A DNA stretch of 44,428 nucleotides from an uncultured Ruminococcus sp. (GCA_905234015.1 CAJOFK010000021.1:1-44428); one strand, 5' to 3'. Positions 28,897 through 38,509 are shown, counted from the first letter of the stretch. The notes: a model not told the origin generated them from the letters alone. Numbers and translations: made by a program.

Positions 28897-31755
28897 TTAT
28901 TTTTCAAGGATAAAAGCGTTATCTGTTTCGCTTACATTATAACCCTTCGCGCGGAAGTTTGTCGTAATCGCATTTGTATCCCACTTTACGGTTTTAGGTA
29001 CATATACGTACTTCGGAACCTTATCGGGATTAGCCGCATAATAAACATCAAGACGCGAGAGCACCGTAGTAAGCGGAGTAATATTCTCGTCGCCTACTGC
29101 CGAGCAGATAGTCGCGAACGGATAATCGAGCGCAAGATATAGCCATGTAGCGTTAGTCAGGAAAAGAACGTTGCCCTCGGGCTTCTGCTTAAGCTGCTGA
29201 ATATCCTTGTAGTAGTTATCGTAGCTTTCCACATTAGCTCTCGTCGTAGTAATGCCCTTAGCCGGACCCTGAGAAATAGTTTCGTTAAGCATTCCGGTGC
29301 TTGAATCCCAGAAGCAGTGGTTAGCCTTAACCGTAAGCTGTAAGAACGCCTGAAGCGAGATGATAAGCACTGTCATAACAACCGCGCTGCACTTCATCAG
29401 CTTAGCGTAATCGAGGTTGTCCTCTGTTTCTTTCATCTCGCGGATAAGCTGAGCAAGGAATACATAGCTTCCGATATTTGCCGCAGTCAGCGCCGCGGAT
29501 ACAACATAGAAATACTGGTTAGAGGAGAAGCACATAGCTATCGAGTAAAGAACTCCGAGAATGAACACCGCCGCGAATATCTCTCTCGGCTTTTTATCGA
29601 GAAGAATATACGAGGTAATTCCCACGAAAATCATCGGGAACATAATCGAATTATAAGACGATACAGTGAGCGTCGGGAGCATAAGCACGAAGGTATATGC
29701 CGTAAGCGCTATCGAAACGATCAGGTAAAGCGAACGGTGAAGCCTTCTCTTCTTGTCGAAGAATAATACGATAAGAGTAATCGCGTAAGCGTAAACCGCG
29801 TAGATAAACTGCGGGTGGAAGGTAAATATGCAGTTGAAATACTTTCCGAGCCTTGCGAAGAACGGCAGCTGAGCGTGCTCAGGGTCGTCGAGCATCTTCG
29901 GAAGAGTCGCCATAATATCGTTTATGCTCGTTCTGCTGAGGATAAACGCAACGGTAATCACAGCGAGTATCGCCGCACCGATTGTAAACCAGATAAGCGT
30001 CTTTAAGGAGAACATTTCGCTCTTTAAGACGAACTTCATTTCCTTCTTCTTTATAATCATATGGATAATTACGCATACTACATAGAGAGCGTAAACCGCG
30101 AGCAGATACGGGTTGCAAAGCACCGCGCCCGCAAAGAACAGTCCCGAAAGAATAAGCGGGATTTTATGGTTATAATTCGCGGTAGCAAGAAGAACTCCGG
30201 AAAGTACAACGAGGTCGAGGCCGGATGTATTATAGCTGTAAGCCATAATATCAAACGGAGTGAAGATAAAGAAGAGTATCGACGCAAAAACGGTGATATA
30301 ACCGTACTTTCTGAGTCTTGTATAAATCGCGACGCTTACAGCCGCGTGAAGAATAACGTAATAGATTCTCGCGGCGAACATAATCCCCTCGTAGGAACCG
30401 GTAATACCGCGGAATGCCCAGATAAACGGCATATGAATAAAGAACGAGGTCTGACCTAAATGCCACTCGTGCAAAAACGGAGAGTCGCCCTGCAGGAATC
30501 TCTGAGGAATTGTGATATAGAACGCCTCGTCAAGACCGCCGAAGCCGTAGAAGCATTTCCAGATTGCAAAGCCTACCGCACCCGCGAACAGCACGGCGAA
30601 GATAATATCTCTCCACTTTTCCTTATCGTCTCTTGCGCGCTGTTTTTTAATAAACTTAATGAGCGCCTCGTAACAGCTTATAAGATACTTTGCGACAAGA
30701 TTCATCAGGAATGACGCCGCCGCGGAAAGCACAAATACAATCGGTACAACCACGAAGTACCACGGCAGCTTATCGTCAAATACCGTTACATTTTTATTAA
30801 GGAAGTTATAGTAGATTATATAGTCGAATATATAGGAAATCAAATAAATTCCCAGCGCTAAATCCGACAGCTTCCACAGCGCCCATTTACACCCGACAGG
30901 CATTTTGCCCGTAGGAATACGGGTGAGCAGAATGAACAGTCCGCAGCTTAATACATAAGCCTCAAAGCAGTTCCAGTTAGTGAGGGTTCCGTACGAATAC
31001 GCGGTGCCGAAATAGCGGTAGAAGTTATACGCGCTGAAGAGCACGAGTACAACCGAATAACCGATTAAGAGAGTGCGTGTCTTCATCTTGAAGCCGTATT
31101 CTCTTAAGTACGCACCTACTAAATAATACGCTACGGGATAAACCATACCCCACCACGCGGGAACTAACTTCTCGTATTCCGTACTGATAGTCGGATTCGC
31201 CCACCACTGTAAATTCGAGAAAACGTGAATATTTAAAATAGTGGGGAGAATAGAAACCGCGAAGAAGGTAAATACAAGTACCTGCTTCTTTCTCTGAGTT
31301 TTAAGCCCGTTATACATCAAATTCAAGAACGGCGCTATAAGGAATAAGCCGATATAGAACTCAATGTACCACGAATAGGTAGCGCCCTTAAAGCTCAGGA
31401 AGTCGAGTATACCCTTACCGAGGGTAAATTCCTCGCCGAGCGAAAAGGTTTTAAACGCTATACAGGCTACCGTAGCAACGCCGTAGATAACAAGCGTTTT
31501 CCTGATACCCTTGTAATAACCTTTGCTGAGAGTTTTCTGCGACATCAGATAACCCGTCAGAATCATAAACAAAGGTACACATGTAGTGAAGAATGTGCGC
31601 ATTATCATCATTATAAACATCGGCGTGCTGTTTTTTATCGGCTCGCTGTAAAAACCGTTATAAAGGAAGAAATGCACAGAATTCACCAGAAATACCGCGA
31701 CAACTCTCACTATATCGAGGGAGGTATTGCGGCTTTCAAGCTTTTTTACATCCAT
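28897..31755 (-). CDS. Acyltransferase-3 fused to GT-C-like membrane domain
   Basis: A 952-residue polytopic membrane protein. The N-terminal part (about 10-380) is an acyltransferase-3 domain (OafA/YrhL type): SLDIVRVVAVFLVNSVHFF with the candidate catalytic His28, then about ten membrane segments. A short basic bridge near 400 (KFIKKQRARDDKEK) leads to a second multi-span domain (about 410-830) resembling PMT/GT39-type glycosyltransferases, with an acidic loop after its first segment (GFGGLDEAFY). The C-terminal roughly 100 residues are soluble and extracytoplasmic. The fusion implies that one protein both O-acylates and glycosylates a surface glycan. It is its own unit, next to the sugar operon. 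ATG 31755 follows GAAAGGAAAG. Confidence 0.8.
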   Translation of the reverse strand: MDVKKLESRNTSLDIVRVVAVFLVNSVHFFLYNGFYSEPIKNSTPMFIMMIMRTFFTTCVPLFMILTGYLMSQKTLSKGYYKGIRKTLVIYGVATVACIAFKTFSLGEEFTLGKGILDFLSFKGATYSWYIEFYIGLFLIAPFLNLMYNGLKTQRKKQVLVFTFFAVSILPTILNIHVFSNLQWWANPTISTEYEKLVPAWWGMVYPVAYYLVGAYLREYGFKMKTRTLLIGYSVVLVLFSAYNFYRYFGTAYSYGTLTNWNCFEAYVLSCGLFILLTRIPTGKMPVGCKWALWKLSDLALGIYLISYIFDYIIYYNFLNKNVTVFDDKLPWYFVVVPIVFVLSAAASFLMNLVAKYLISCYEALIKFIKKQRARDDKEKWRDIIFAVLFAGAVGFAIWKCFYGFGGLDEAFYITIPQRFLQGDSPFLHEWHLGQTSFFIHMPFIWAFRGITGSYEGIMFAARIYYVILHAAVSVAIYTRLRKYGYITVFASILFFIFTPFDIMAYSYNTSGLDLVVLSGVLLATANYNHKIPLILSGLFFAGAVLCNPYLLAVYALYVVCVIIHMIIKKKEMKFVLKSEMFSLKTLIWFTIGAAILAVITVAFILSRTSINDIMATLPKMLDDPEHAQLPFFARLGKYFNCIFTFHPQFIYAVYAYAITLIVLFFDKKRRLHRSLYLIVSIALTAYTFVLMLPTLTVSSYNSIMFPMIFVGITSYILLDKKPREIFAAVFILGVLYSIAMCFSSNQYFYVVSAALTAANIGSYVFLAQLIREMKETEDNLDYAKLMKCSAVVMTVLIISLQAFLQLTVKANHCFWDSSTGMLNETISQGPAKGITTTRANVESYDNYYKDIQQLKQKPEGNVLFLTNATWLYLALDYPFATICSAVGDENITPLTTVLSRLDVYYAANPDKVPKYVYVPKTVKWDTNAITTNFRAKGYNVSETDNAFILEK

Positions 31756-31798
31756 AGTTTCTACTTTCCTTTCAAATAGATTTATGACATACGAGGAT

Positions 31799-31827
31799 AT
31801 TGTAACATACTTTTTATATAAAAACAA
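31799..31827 (-). promoter_or_regulatory. Promoter of the acyltransferase fusion gene
   Basis: Minus-strand TTGTTT (31827-31822) and TACAAT (31804-31799) with a 17-bp spacer, about 45 bp before the start. The rest of 31830-31950 is AT-rich with no other support. Confidence 0.5.
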
Positions 31828-31969
31828 TAAAAAATTATGTAAAGAACTAAGGAAATTATGCGTCCGGTTTTTTTTACAAAAATACAACCAATTTCCATTA
31901 CCAAAGTCCTTTTTATAGGACAGACATTTTTATATAATATAATTACAATCCGCAAAGGAGGTTAAAAAA

Positions 31970-32536
31970 ATGGCTGACAAGGATTTTTTTGACGATATGA
32001 TGGATATAAACCGCGACGGAAAATATGACGCCGATGATATGTTTTTACATCAGATGATTTATAACGAGGTTACGAAAAAGGATAACGACAACAGCTATTC
32101 ATCCTCAAATAAAACATACCCGGACTATAAACCGGTCGACGTGAATGACGGCTTTTCGATGTTCTTATTAGTAATCTTTATGATTGCGGGTGTCATCGGA
32201 ATTATTATGTTTTTCGGATGCTTTTTTGAAGCATGCAGCGAAAACTTTTCAAGTCACAAAAGTTATCACTATTTTCCCGGACGCTCATACAGCAGTTATT
32301 CATCGTATTCATACTCATCAAACAGCAACTCATTTTCTTCCCGCAATTCGTATTCTTCGTCCGGCAACAGCTACTCATACAGCTACAATTCAAATAGCTC
32401 ATATCAAAGCAAGTCTGATGACCCGTATAACGCTAAGGACTACGCAAACGAGGAGGATTTTTACGAGGATTATTACGACGATTTTTATGATTATGACGAA
32501 GCGGAGGAATATTATAACGAACATCACGACGATTAA
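31970..32536 (+). CDS. Membrane protein with EF-hand-like loop and Ser/Tyr-rich tail
   Basis: A 188-residue protein, not recognised. Residues 13-24 (DINRDGKYDADD) fit a calcium-binding DxNxDGxxxxxD loop, as in EF-hand or dockerin motifs. A single membrane segment (about 63-90) separates this from a Ser/Tyr/Asn-rich low-complexity stretch (about 100-150) and a very acidic Asp/Glu/Tyr tail. No signal peptide is evident before the membrane segment, so the EF-hand part is probably cytoplasmic. Start ATG after AAAGGAGG, and a strong terminator after it, support a real monocistronic gene. Function unknown. Confidence 0.75.
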   Translation: MADKDFFDDMMDINRDGKYDADDMFLHQMIYNEVTKKDNDNSYSSSNKTYPDYKPVDVNDGFSMFLLVIFMIAGVIGIIMFFGCFFEACSENFSSHKSYHYFPGRSYSSYSSYSYSSNSNSFSSRNSYSSSGNSYSYSYNSNSSYQSKSDDPYNAKDYANEEDFYEDYYDDFYDYDEAEEYYNEHHDD

Positions 32537-32554
32537 GTTATATGTATACAAAAA

Positions 32555-32585
32555 CCGGCTCGGAAGACCGAGCCGGCAATTTTTA
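32555..32585. terminator. Bidirectional terminator
   Basis: CCGGCTCGG (32555-32563) and CCGAGCCGG (32568-32576) form a 9-bp stem with an AAGA loop, with T runs on both strands, between convergent genes. Confidence 0.88.
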
Positions 32586-32598
32586 TAAACTGTTAAGC

Positions 32599-34110
32599 TT
32601 AAATTATAATACTCTTTCCCGTCATTTCCTCAGGCTGCTTAATATCCATAATCTTAAGCATAGTCGGGGCGATATCAGCTAAAACACCGCCTTCTCTGAG
32701 CTTGCAGTCGTAACCGATTACGCAGAAAGGTACGGGATTTGTGGTATGAGCGGTAAAGGGCTTGCCGTCCTCGTCCACCATCTTGTCGGCGTTGCCGTGG
32801 TCGGCGGTGATAATAGCCACGCCGCTCATCTCCGAGATAGCGTCGGTTACCCTGCCTACGCACTCGTCAACCGCCTCAACCGCCTTTACGGCAGCCTCAA
32901 ATACGCCGGTATGGCCTACCATATCGCAGTTAGCGAAGTTAAGCACGATAACGTCGTATTTCCCGGACTTAATAGCAGGAACGAGCTTGTCCGTTACCTC
33001 GTAAGCGCTCATTTCGGGCTGGAGGTCGTATGTCGCAACTGCGGGGGATTTAACGAGGATTCTGTCCTCGCCCTCATACTGCTTCTCAACGCCGCCGTTA
33101 AAGAAGAAAGTAACGTGAGCGTATTTCTCGGTTTCCGCGATACGAAGCTGGTTCATACCGAGGCTCGAGATATACTCGCCGAGAGTATTCTTAAGGCTCT
33201 GAGGCTTAAACGCAACCTCAACGTTAGGCATAGTCGCGTCGTACTGAGTCATACAAACGTAGTTAAGCGGGAAGAATCCGTTCTCGCGCTCAAAGCCGTC
33301 AAAATCGGGGTCAACGAGAGTTCTCGTAATCTCACGGGCGCGGTCGGGACGGAAGTTAAAGAAGATAACACTGTCGTTCGCTTTAATCGTATCTCCGCCT
33401 TTTACTACAATCGGAACTACGAACTCGTCGGTCACGCCGTTGTCGTAGCTGTCCTGAATAGCCTGAACGGGGCAATCTGCCTCTACGCCCTTACCGTATA
33501 CGAGCGCGCTGTACGCCTTCTGAACGCGTTCCCAGCGGTTATCACGGTCCATAGCGTAGTAACGTCCGTGAACTGTAGCGATTCTGCCTACGCCGATTTC
33601 CTTCATCTTCTCAACAGCGTCGGCAACATATTCCTTAGCCGATGAGGGCGGAACATCACGTCCGTCAAGGAAAGCGTGAACATAAACCTTTTCAAGTCCC
33701 TTAGCCTTAGCGAGCTTCAGAATACCGTAGAGGTGCTCGATATGGCTGTGCACTCCGCCGGGAGACATAAGTCCCATAAGGTGAAGCGATGAATTATTCT
33801 TAAGCGCAGAATCCATAGCGTTGACTATGGGCTCATTATCCTTAAGCTTATCCTCCTCGATAGTCTTTGTGATTCGGGTAAGCTCCTGATACACGATACG
33901 TCCCGCGCCGATATTGGTATGACCTACCTCGCTGTTGCCCATCTGACCGTCCGGAAGACCTACGTCCATTCCCGAAGCGCCGATTTGAGTAAGCGGGTTA
34001 TTGTTAAAGAGCCTGTCAAGATTAGGCTTATTCGCGGCGGCGATAGCGTTATTCTCGGGAGGCGCAACGCCGAAGCCGTCAAGTATCATAAGTATAAGAG
34101 GTTTTTTCAT
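32599..34110 (-). CDS. gpmI: 2,3-bisphosphoglycerate-independent phosphoglycerate mutase
   Basis: It interconverts 3- and 2-phosphoglycerate using two Mn ions and a phosphoserine intermediate. The N-terminal metal site is LMILDGFGV, the catalytic Ser is in [15 protein letters not shown], and the C-terminal metal sites include [12 protein letters not shown] and [11 protein letters not shown]. The 503-residue length is normal. Ribosome site GGAGG. It lies 64 bp downstream of tpiA on the same strand, so it likely shares transcription with tpiA and perhaps pgk. A small TTACTGA/TCAGTAA hairpin sits in the gap at 34131-34147. Confidence 0.95.
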   Translation of the reverse strand: MKKPLILMILDGFGVAPPENNAIAAANKPNLDRLFNNNPLTQIGASGMDVGLPDGQMGNSEVGHTNIGAGRIVYQELTRITKTIEEDKLKDNEPIVNAMDSALKNNSSLHLMGLMSPGGVHSHIEHLYGILKLAKAKGLEKVYVHAFLDGRDVPPSSAKEYVADAVEKMKEIGVGRIATVHGRYYAMDRDNRWERVQKAYSALVYGKGVEADCPVQAIQDSYDNGVTDEFVVPIVVKGGDTIKANDSVIFFNFRPDRAREITRTLVDPDFDGFERENGFFPLNYVCMTQYDATMPNVEVAFKPQSLKNTLGEYISSLGMNQLRIAETEKYAHVTFFFNGGVEKQYEGEDRILVKSPAVATYDLQPEMSAYEVTDKLVPAIKSGKYDVIVLNFANCDMVGHTGVFEAAVKAVEAVDECVGRVTDAISEMSGVAIITADHGNADKMVDEDGKPFTAHTTNPVPFCVIGYDCKLREGGVLADIAPTMLKIMDIKQPEEMTGKSIII

Positions 34111-34174
34111 AATTTTTTCCTCCGTAAAATTTACTGAAAATCAGTAATTCTGAGTTGTTGAGTAAAGGGGATTA

Positions 34175-34945
34175 TTAACCCTTTGTCGCAGCGTCAATAA
34201 TCGCGCCGAATTTAGCGGCAACGAGGGAAGCTCCGCCGATAAGTCCGCCGTCAACGTTAACCTTGGAGAGAAGCTCCGAGGCGTTAGCGTCGTTCATAGA
34301 ACCGCCGTACTGGATTGTGATTGCCTGAGCCGTTTCCTCGTCGTACTTCTTAGCGAGCTCCTTACGGATAAACGCGCAAACCTCCTCAGCCTGGTCGGCT
34401 GTAGCGGTTTTGCCGGTACCGATAGCCCAAACGGGCTCATAAGCGATAACGCACTTCTTAGCGTCCTCAGCAGATACGTCATAGAGGTCAAGCTTAATCT
34501 GACGGGCGATAACCTCCTCGGTAATATCGCACTCACGCTCCCAAAGCAGCTCGCCCACGCATACGATGGGCTTTAAGCCTGCGGCTAAAGCGGCCTTGGT
34601 TCTCTTGTTAACTGTTTCGTCGGTCTCGCCGAAATACTGACGGCGCTCGCTGTGGCCGAGTACAACGTACTCAACGCCGACTTCCTTAAGCATACCTGTT
34701 GAAATCTCACCGGTGAAAGCGCCGCTCTCAGCCCAGTGGCAGTTCTCCGCGCCGATTTTTACGTTAGTGCCCTTAACTGTCTCAACAGCAACGGCTAAAT
34801 CAACGTAAGGTACGCATGCGATAACCTCACAGCCCGCGCCCTCGGCTACGGGGATAATCTCCTGAAGAAGCGCCTTAGCCTCAGAAGGAGTTTTATTCAT
34901 TTTCCAGTTACCGGCGATAATCGCCTTTCTTTTAGCTTTATTCAT
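34175..34945 (-). CDS. tpiA: Triosephosphate isomerase
   Basis: It interconverts dihydroxyacetone phosphate and glyceraldehyde-3-phosphate. The active-site segments are all present: IIAGNWKMN (Lys), VVLGHSERR (His), IAYEPVWAIGTGKTA (catalytic Glu and flexible loop), and YGGSMNDANA phosphate loop with GGASL. The 256-residue length is standard. It lies between pgk and gpmI in glycolytic order. No convincing promoter was found between 34946 and 35186, which instead holds a palindromic repeat. Confidence 0.95.
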   Translation of the reverse strand: MNKAKRKAIIAGNWKMNKTPSEAKALLQEIIPVAEGAGCEVIACVPYVDLAVAVETVKGTNVKIGAENCHWAESGAFTGEISTGMLKEVGVEYVVLGHSERRQYFGETDETVNKRTKAALAAGLKPIVCVGELLWERECDITEEVIARQIKLDLYDVSAEDAKKCVIAYEPVWAIGTGKTATADQAEEVCAFIRKELAKKYDEETAQAITIQYGGSMNDANASELLSKVNVDGGLIGGASLVAAKFGAIIDAATKG

Positions 34946-35055
34946 TTTTTAATTTTTCCACGTCAAGCGTGTACGTTCCTTTCTGAAAATTCATATCCCC
35001 CGTACCATAAATTCTCTATGAAATTTTGGATACACGGGAAACGTTCTTCGCACTT

Positions 35056-35165
35056 GTCATTGTGAGCTTGTCGAGGAATCCCCTTCCTACAGTTCTTATT
35101 TTATCAGGGGATTCTTCGGTTCCGGTCGGGAGCCCCGACAGCCGATAAGCTTCACTCAGGATGAC
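35056..35165. repeat. REP/MITE-like palindromic intergenic repeat
   Basis: GTCATTGTGAGC at one end is nearly complementary to GCTTCACTCAGGATGAC at the other. Inside, GGAATCCCC (35075-35083) faces GGGGATTC (35107-35114), and a GTCGGG/CCCGAC hairpin lies near 35125-35139. The GTCAT...GGATGAC ends with GGAATC cores are typical of dispersed bacterial intergenic repeats. The remaining bases of the 241-bp gap hold no gene. Confidence 0.6.
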
Positions 35166-35186
35166 ATATTACGAATTATTAATCTA

Positions 35187-36395
35187 TTATTTATCCGCGA
35201 TTACATCAATACCCGGAAGCACTTTACCCTCGAGGTACTCAAGCGAAGCGCCGCCGCCTGTTGAGATATGGCTCATCTTATCGGAGTAACCGAGCTGGAT
35301 TACCGCTGCCGCGCTGTCGCCGCCGCCGATAATTGTAGTAGCGTCTGTCTCGGCTAAAGCCTCTGCTACGGCGATTGTGCCCTTAGCGAGAGTCGGGTTC
35401 TCGAATACGCCCATAGGTCCGTTCCAAACAACGGTCTTAGCGCTCTTAACAGCCTCGGCAAAGAGAGCCTGAGTCTTATCGCCGATATCAAGGCCTTCCA
35501 TATCAGCAGGAATCTTATCTGCGTCAACAACAGTAATGTCGATAGGTCCGTCGATAGGATCCGGGAAATCGGAAGCAACAGCCGTATCGATAGGAAGAAG
35601 AAGCTTCTTACCGAGTTTCTCGGCCTTATCCATCATTTCCTTACAGTAATCGAGCTTAGTATCGTCAACTAAAGACTTACCGATTTCGTAGCCCTTAGCC
35701 TTAAGGAAGGTATAAGCCATACCGCCGCCGATAATAAGAGTATCGCACTTCTCGAGGAGGTTTGAGATAACGTTGAGCTTATCGGCAACCTTAGCGCCGC
35801 CGAGGATAGCAACGAAAGGTCTTACGGGATTCTCTACAGCGTTTCCGAGGTAATCAATTTCCTTCTGCATAAGATAACCTACGGCTGTATCCTTGATGTG
35901 ATTTGTAACGCCCGCTGTGGAGCAGTGAGCTCTGTGAGCTGAGCCGAAAGCGTCCATAACGAATACATCCGCCAAGGAAGCGAGCTCACCTGAGAAGGGC
36001 TCTAAGTTCTTAGTTTCTTCTTTTCTGAAACGGGTATTCTGAAGAAGTACAACGTCGCCGTCTTTCATCTCGGCAACAGCCTTCTTTGCGTTTTCGCCTA
36101 CAACCTCGTCGTCATTAGCAAAAACAACGTCCTTGCCTAAAAGCTCGGAGAGTCTTACCGCTACGGGAGCGAGCGAGAACTTCTCCTCGGGGCCGTTCTT
36201 CGGTTTTCCGAGGTGAGAGCATAAAATAAGCTGTCCGCCGTCGGCGATAAGCTTTTTGATTGTCGGTAAAGCAGCGGTGATTCTGTTATCGTTGGTAATA
36301 ACTCCGTCTTTAAGCGGAACGTTAAAGTCTACTCTTACGAGGACTTTCTTACCCTTTACGTTAATGTCGTCAACTGTAACCTTGTTAAGTTTCAT
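35187..36395 (-). CDS. pgk: Phosphoglycerate kinase
   Basis: It transfers phosphate from 1,3-bisphosphoglycerate to ADP. The substrate-binding region [14 protein letters not shown] and the helix [13 protein letters not shown] lie in the N-terminal half. The nucleotide-binding region has [20 protein letters not shown] and GGGDSAAAV. The 402-residue length is typical. AAAGGATG provides a ribosome site. It is first of the pgk-tpiA-gpmI series. A promoter TTGCTA-17-TATAAT lies at 36450-36478. Confidence 0.95.
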   Translation of the reverse strand: MKLNKVTVDDINVKGKKVLVRVDFNVPLKDGVITNDNRITAALPTIKKLIADGGQLILCSHLGKPKNGPEEKFSLAPVAVRLSELLGKDVVFANDDEVVGENAKKAVAEMKDGDVVLLQNTRFRKEETKNLEPFSGELASLADVFVMDAFGSAHRAHCSTAGVTNHIKDTAVGYLMQKEIDYLGNAVENPVRPFVAILGGAKVADKLNVISNLLEKCDTLIIGGGMAYTFLKAKGYEIGKSLVDDTKLDYCKEMMDKAEKLGKKLLLPIDTAVASDFPDPIDGPIDITVVDADKIPADMEGLDIGDKTQALFAEAVKSAKTVVWNGPMGVFENPTLAKGTIAVAEALAETDATTIIGGGDSAAAVIQLGYSDKMSHISTGGGASLEYLEGKVLPGIDVIADK

Positions 36396-36449
36396 ATTCG
36401 GTACATCCTTTCTTTCAGCAGCGTATAGTAACGCTTATAGTCAATAATA

Positions 36450-36478
36450 ATTATATATTAAAAGTAAAATTTTAGCAA
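36450..36478 (-). promoter_or_regulatory. Sigma-A promoter of pgk
   Basis: Minus-strand TTGCTA (36478-36473) and TATAAT (36455-36450) with a 17-bp spacer, 55 bp before the pgk start. Confidence 0.65.
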
Positions 36479-36530
36479 TAGACTTTTGTAAATTTATTAT
36501 ACATTTTGTACCCCTATTTTCTTTACACTA

Positions 36531-36560
36531 TTGCAAAATGCATTAATAATATGTTAAAAT
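36531..36560 (+). promoter_or_regulatory. Promoter of the small lipoprotein gene
   Basis: TTGCAA (36531-36536) and TAAAAT (36555-36560) with an 18-bp spacer, 30 bp before the start. Confidence 0.5.
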
Positions 36561-36590
36561 AAACCGAAACCTAAAGGAAGGTGTAAAATT

Positions 36591-37031
36591 ATGAAAGCAA
36601 AAATAATTATCCCTGCGGTAGCTCTCGCCGCAATCGCCGCCTTTACGGGCTGCAGCTGCTCGTCCTCAACGGCAGAAACAAGACCTCCCGAATCCATTGC
36701 CGTAACTCCTAAAACCCAGACAGGCCAGTACGCGATGTTCGTAACCGACTACAAATGGATTAACGAAAAAACCGGCGATACGATTACCTTCAACAGCAAC
36801 GGAACCTTCAGCGGAAAAATCGATAAAAAGAAATACAGCGGAAAATTCACGCTTAGAGCCGATAAGAAAAACTCCGGCGTAGTTTACTCGAACGTCACTC
36901 TCGACACGGAAAAGAACTCGAGGCCGTGGGTATTCACCTTCAAGGACAGCGCTCATATGAAGATTACCACCGATACGGGTAAAACCGAAAGCTACTCGGC
37001 TGAATGGACGATTGACACTAAAGAAAGCTGA
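36591..37031 (+). CDS. Small lipoprotein of unknown function
   Basis: A 146-residue secreted lipoprotein. The signal peptide ends in a lipobox FTGC, followed by Cys/Ser-rich residues, with Cys21 the likely lipidated residue. The mature part (about 50-146) is rich in alternating beta-strand sequence (TITFNSNGTFSGKIDKKKYS, GKFTL, AEWTID), suggesting a small beta-barrel or lipocalin-like fold. The pattern NGTFSG...KYSGKFT resembles DGTFELW...EHAGTYTYD in the neighbouring convergent gene at 37078-37581, so the two may share a fold. Ribosome site AAAGGAAGG. Function unknown. Confidence 0.75.
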   Translation: MKAKIIIPAVALAAIAAFTGCSCSSSTAETRPPESIAVTPKTQTGQYAMFVTDYKWINEKTGDTITFNSNGTFSGKIDKKKYSGKFTLRADKKNSGVVYSNVTLDTEKNSRPWVFTFKDSAHMKITTDTGKTESYSAEWTIDTKES

Positions 37032-37044
37032 ATATACTCAAAAA

Positions 37045-37076
37045 GGGACTTGCTCATTTTAAGCAAGTCCCTGATT
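37045..37076. terminator. Bidirectional terminator
   Basis: AGGGACTTGCT (37045-37055) and AGCAAGTCCCT (37063-37073) form an 11-bp perfect stem flanked by T runs on both strands. Confidence 0.85.
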
Positions 37077-37077
37077 T

Positions 37078-37581
37078 TTATTCAATCTCCGATTTTTCCA
37101 TATACACGGTGTAGCCGTTATACGGAATTTCTATTCTCTTTAAGGAGCCGTCGTCGTTTCTGATAAGCTTAAACTCGGCCTTAGCTCCGCCGCTGAACTT
37201 AGCTTTTAAAACCTGTTTATCGCGGTCGTAGGTATAGGTTCCGGCGTGCTCGCCGTCATCCTTCGCGCCCGGAGTCATCCACAGCTCAAAGGTACCGTCG
37301 CCGCTAAGCTTCATTGAGCCCTGATAATTATCGTAGCGGACGTTATACACGCTATGTAAATCCGCCTCGTCGCCGCTCGCGTCAAGCGCGCTTACGCTGT
37401 TAAAGGTTTTTCCGGCAAAATCCGCCGTCTCGAGCGAGGTGTTAAGATATATAACGTATGATACCGCGACAGCCGCCGCGATAACCGCCACAACCGCCAG
37501 CGTAATAAGAAGCTTTTTTATATTCTTCTTTTTCTTTTTAGGAGCGTTGTTTTTCTTTTTCCCGGTTTTTTTCTTACTCAT
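37078..37581 (-). CDS. Membrane-anchored beta-rich protein with Lys-rich N-terminus
   Basis: A 167-residue protein starting with an extreme Lys/Asn-rich cytoplasmic stretch (residues 1-23), then one membrane segment (about 24-48), then an extracellular beta-rich domain (about 52-165) containing DGTFELWMTPG and a repeated AGTYTYD pattern. It is last of three overlapping minus-strand genes (SpoIIM-like, polytopic protein, this); its ATG overlaps the upstream stop region by 8 bp. Family unknown; the extracellular part resembles the lipoprotein encoded convergently next door. Confidence 0.72.
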   Translation of the reverse strand: MSKKKTGKKKNNAPKKKKKNIKKLLITLAVVAVIAAAVAVSYVIYLNTSLETADFAGKTFNSVSALDASGDEADLHSVYNVRYDNYQGSMKLSGDGTFELWMTPGAKDDGEHAGTYTYDRDKQVLKAKFSGGAKAEFKLIRNDDGSLKRIEIPYNGYTVYMEKSEIE

Positions 37582-38509
37582 CGGCGTTCTCTCCGTTTTT
37601 CTTCATCTCGATAAGCACTTTGCGCTTTATCATTTTTCCGTTAAAGTACAGGTACTCCTCGCCGTCCTTTCTCTCGTCGAGGTCTAAAGCGGAAAAGTCG
37701 AGCTTTTCCTCTTCCTCCTGCTTTTTAATCTCGTTTCGTTTATCTTCCATTTTTCTCTTTAGCTCGTCCGATTTAACCTCGCCGTTTGAGATGACTGTTT
37801 CCATATCCTTATAAACGTAGAAGTTCATAATATACGAGGCGGTCGAGGGAATGAGAATAACCGAGAAAGCGGCTATTACAATCAGTTTCATCGGAGCTGT
37901 CGGCGCGGCTAAAAATACGGTTGCTCCCACAATAAACAGCAAGAACAGCCCGATTGTTGCGAAGAAGTTGTTCTTAAGCTCGCCGAACGCCATAAGCGCG
38001 CAGTTTTTATAAATATTTTTCAGCGATAAATCGAAGGTTACGGTCATAACCGGAACGTTGTAAAAGATAAACAGCACGGCTATCGAGATAAGCACCGCAA
38101 CTCCGAAGGCGAAATAAAAGATACCGTTAGTCTGAGCCATTCTCCAGTACAGCGTTATTGAGGAGTAGCAGAAGAAAATCGCTAAGTAAAGTAACACGCC
38201 GTGAATAAGAAAATATAAAAAGTTTTCCTTAAGCCCTTTAAAAAACAGCTTTACAACCGGCACGTTTTCCCTCTCGAGCACCACGTCCCTCGTAAACAGC
38301 GTTATTCCCGCAAAAAACGGAAACACGAAGATAATCGGAGCGAAGGAAATAAACGCGAGGTGCAAACCCGTAAGCGTATTAATAAAATGAAAAATCGCCC
38401 AGAACGCCAAAAGCGGAACCGCGAAAAGCAGGTTCGCAAGCAGCATTTTATGAAAATTTCTTAAGTATCCCGAGAAAAATCTCGTTATTCCCAGTTTTGC
38501 CTTATCCAT
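37574..38509 (-). CDS. Polytopic membrane protein (YesL/DUF624-like)
   Basis: A 311-residue protein with six predicted membrane segments in residues 25-240 and a charged, Lys/Glu-rich cytoplasmic C-terminal tail (about 245-311, with KKQEEEEKLDF). The start with FFSGYLRNFHKMLLANLLF and the interior KENFLYFLIHG pattern resemble the DUF624/YesL family, whose function is not known. It sits 24 bp after the SpoIIM-like gene and overlaps the next gene, so the three are co-expressed. Ribosome site GGGGT. Identification is tentative. Confidence 0.68.
   Translation of the reverse strand: MDKAKLGITRFFSGYLRNFHKMLLANLLFAVPLLAFWAIFHFINTLTGLHLAFISFAPIIFVFPFFAGITLFTRDVVLERENVPVVKLFFKGLKENFLYFLIHGVLLYLAIFFCYSSITLYWRMAQTNGIFYFAFGVAVLISIAVLFIFYNVPVMTVTFDLSLKNIYKNCALMAFGELKNNFFATIGLFLLFIVGATVFLAAPTAPMKLIVIAAFSVILIPSTASYIMNFYVYKDMETVISNGEVKSDELKRKMEDKRNEIKKQEEEEKLDFSALDLDERKDGEEYLYFNGKMIKRKVLIEMKKNGENADE

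Noticed and set aside
32746..33645. A 299-codon open frame antisense to gpmI
   Set aside because: It mirrors the strongly biased codons of a clearly genuine gpmI, has no domain features and no ribosome site.
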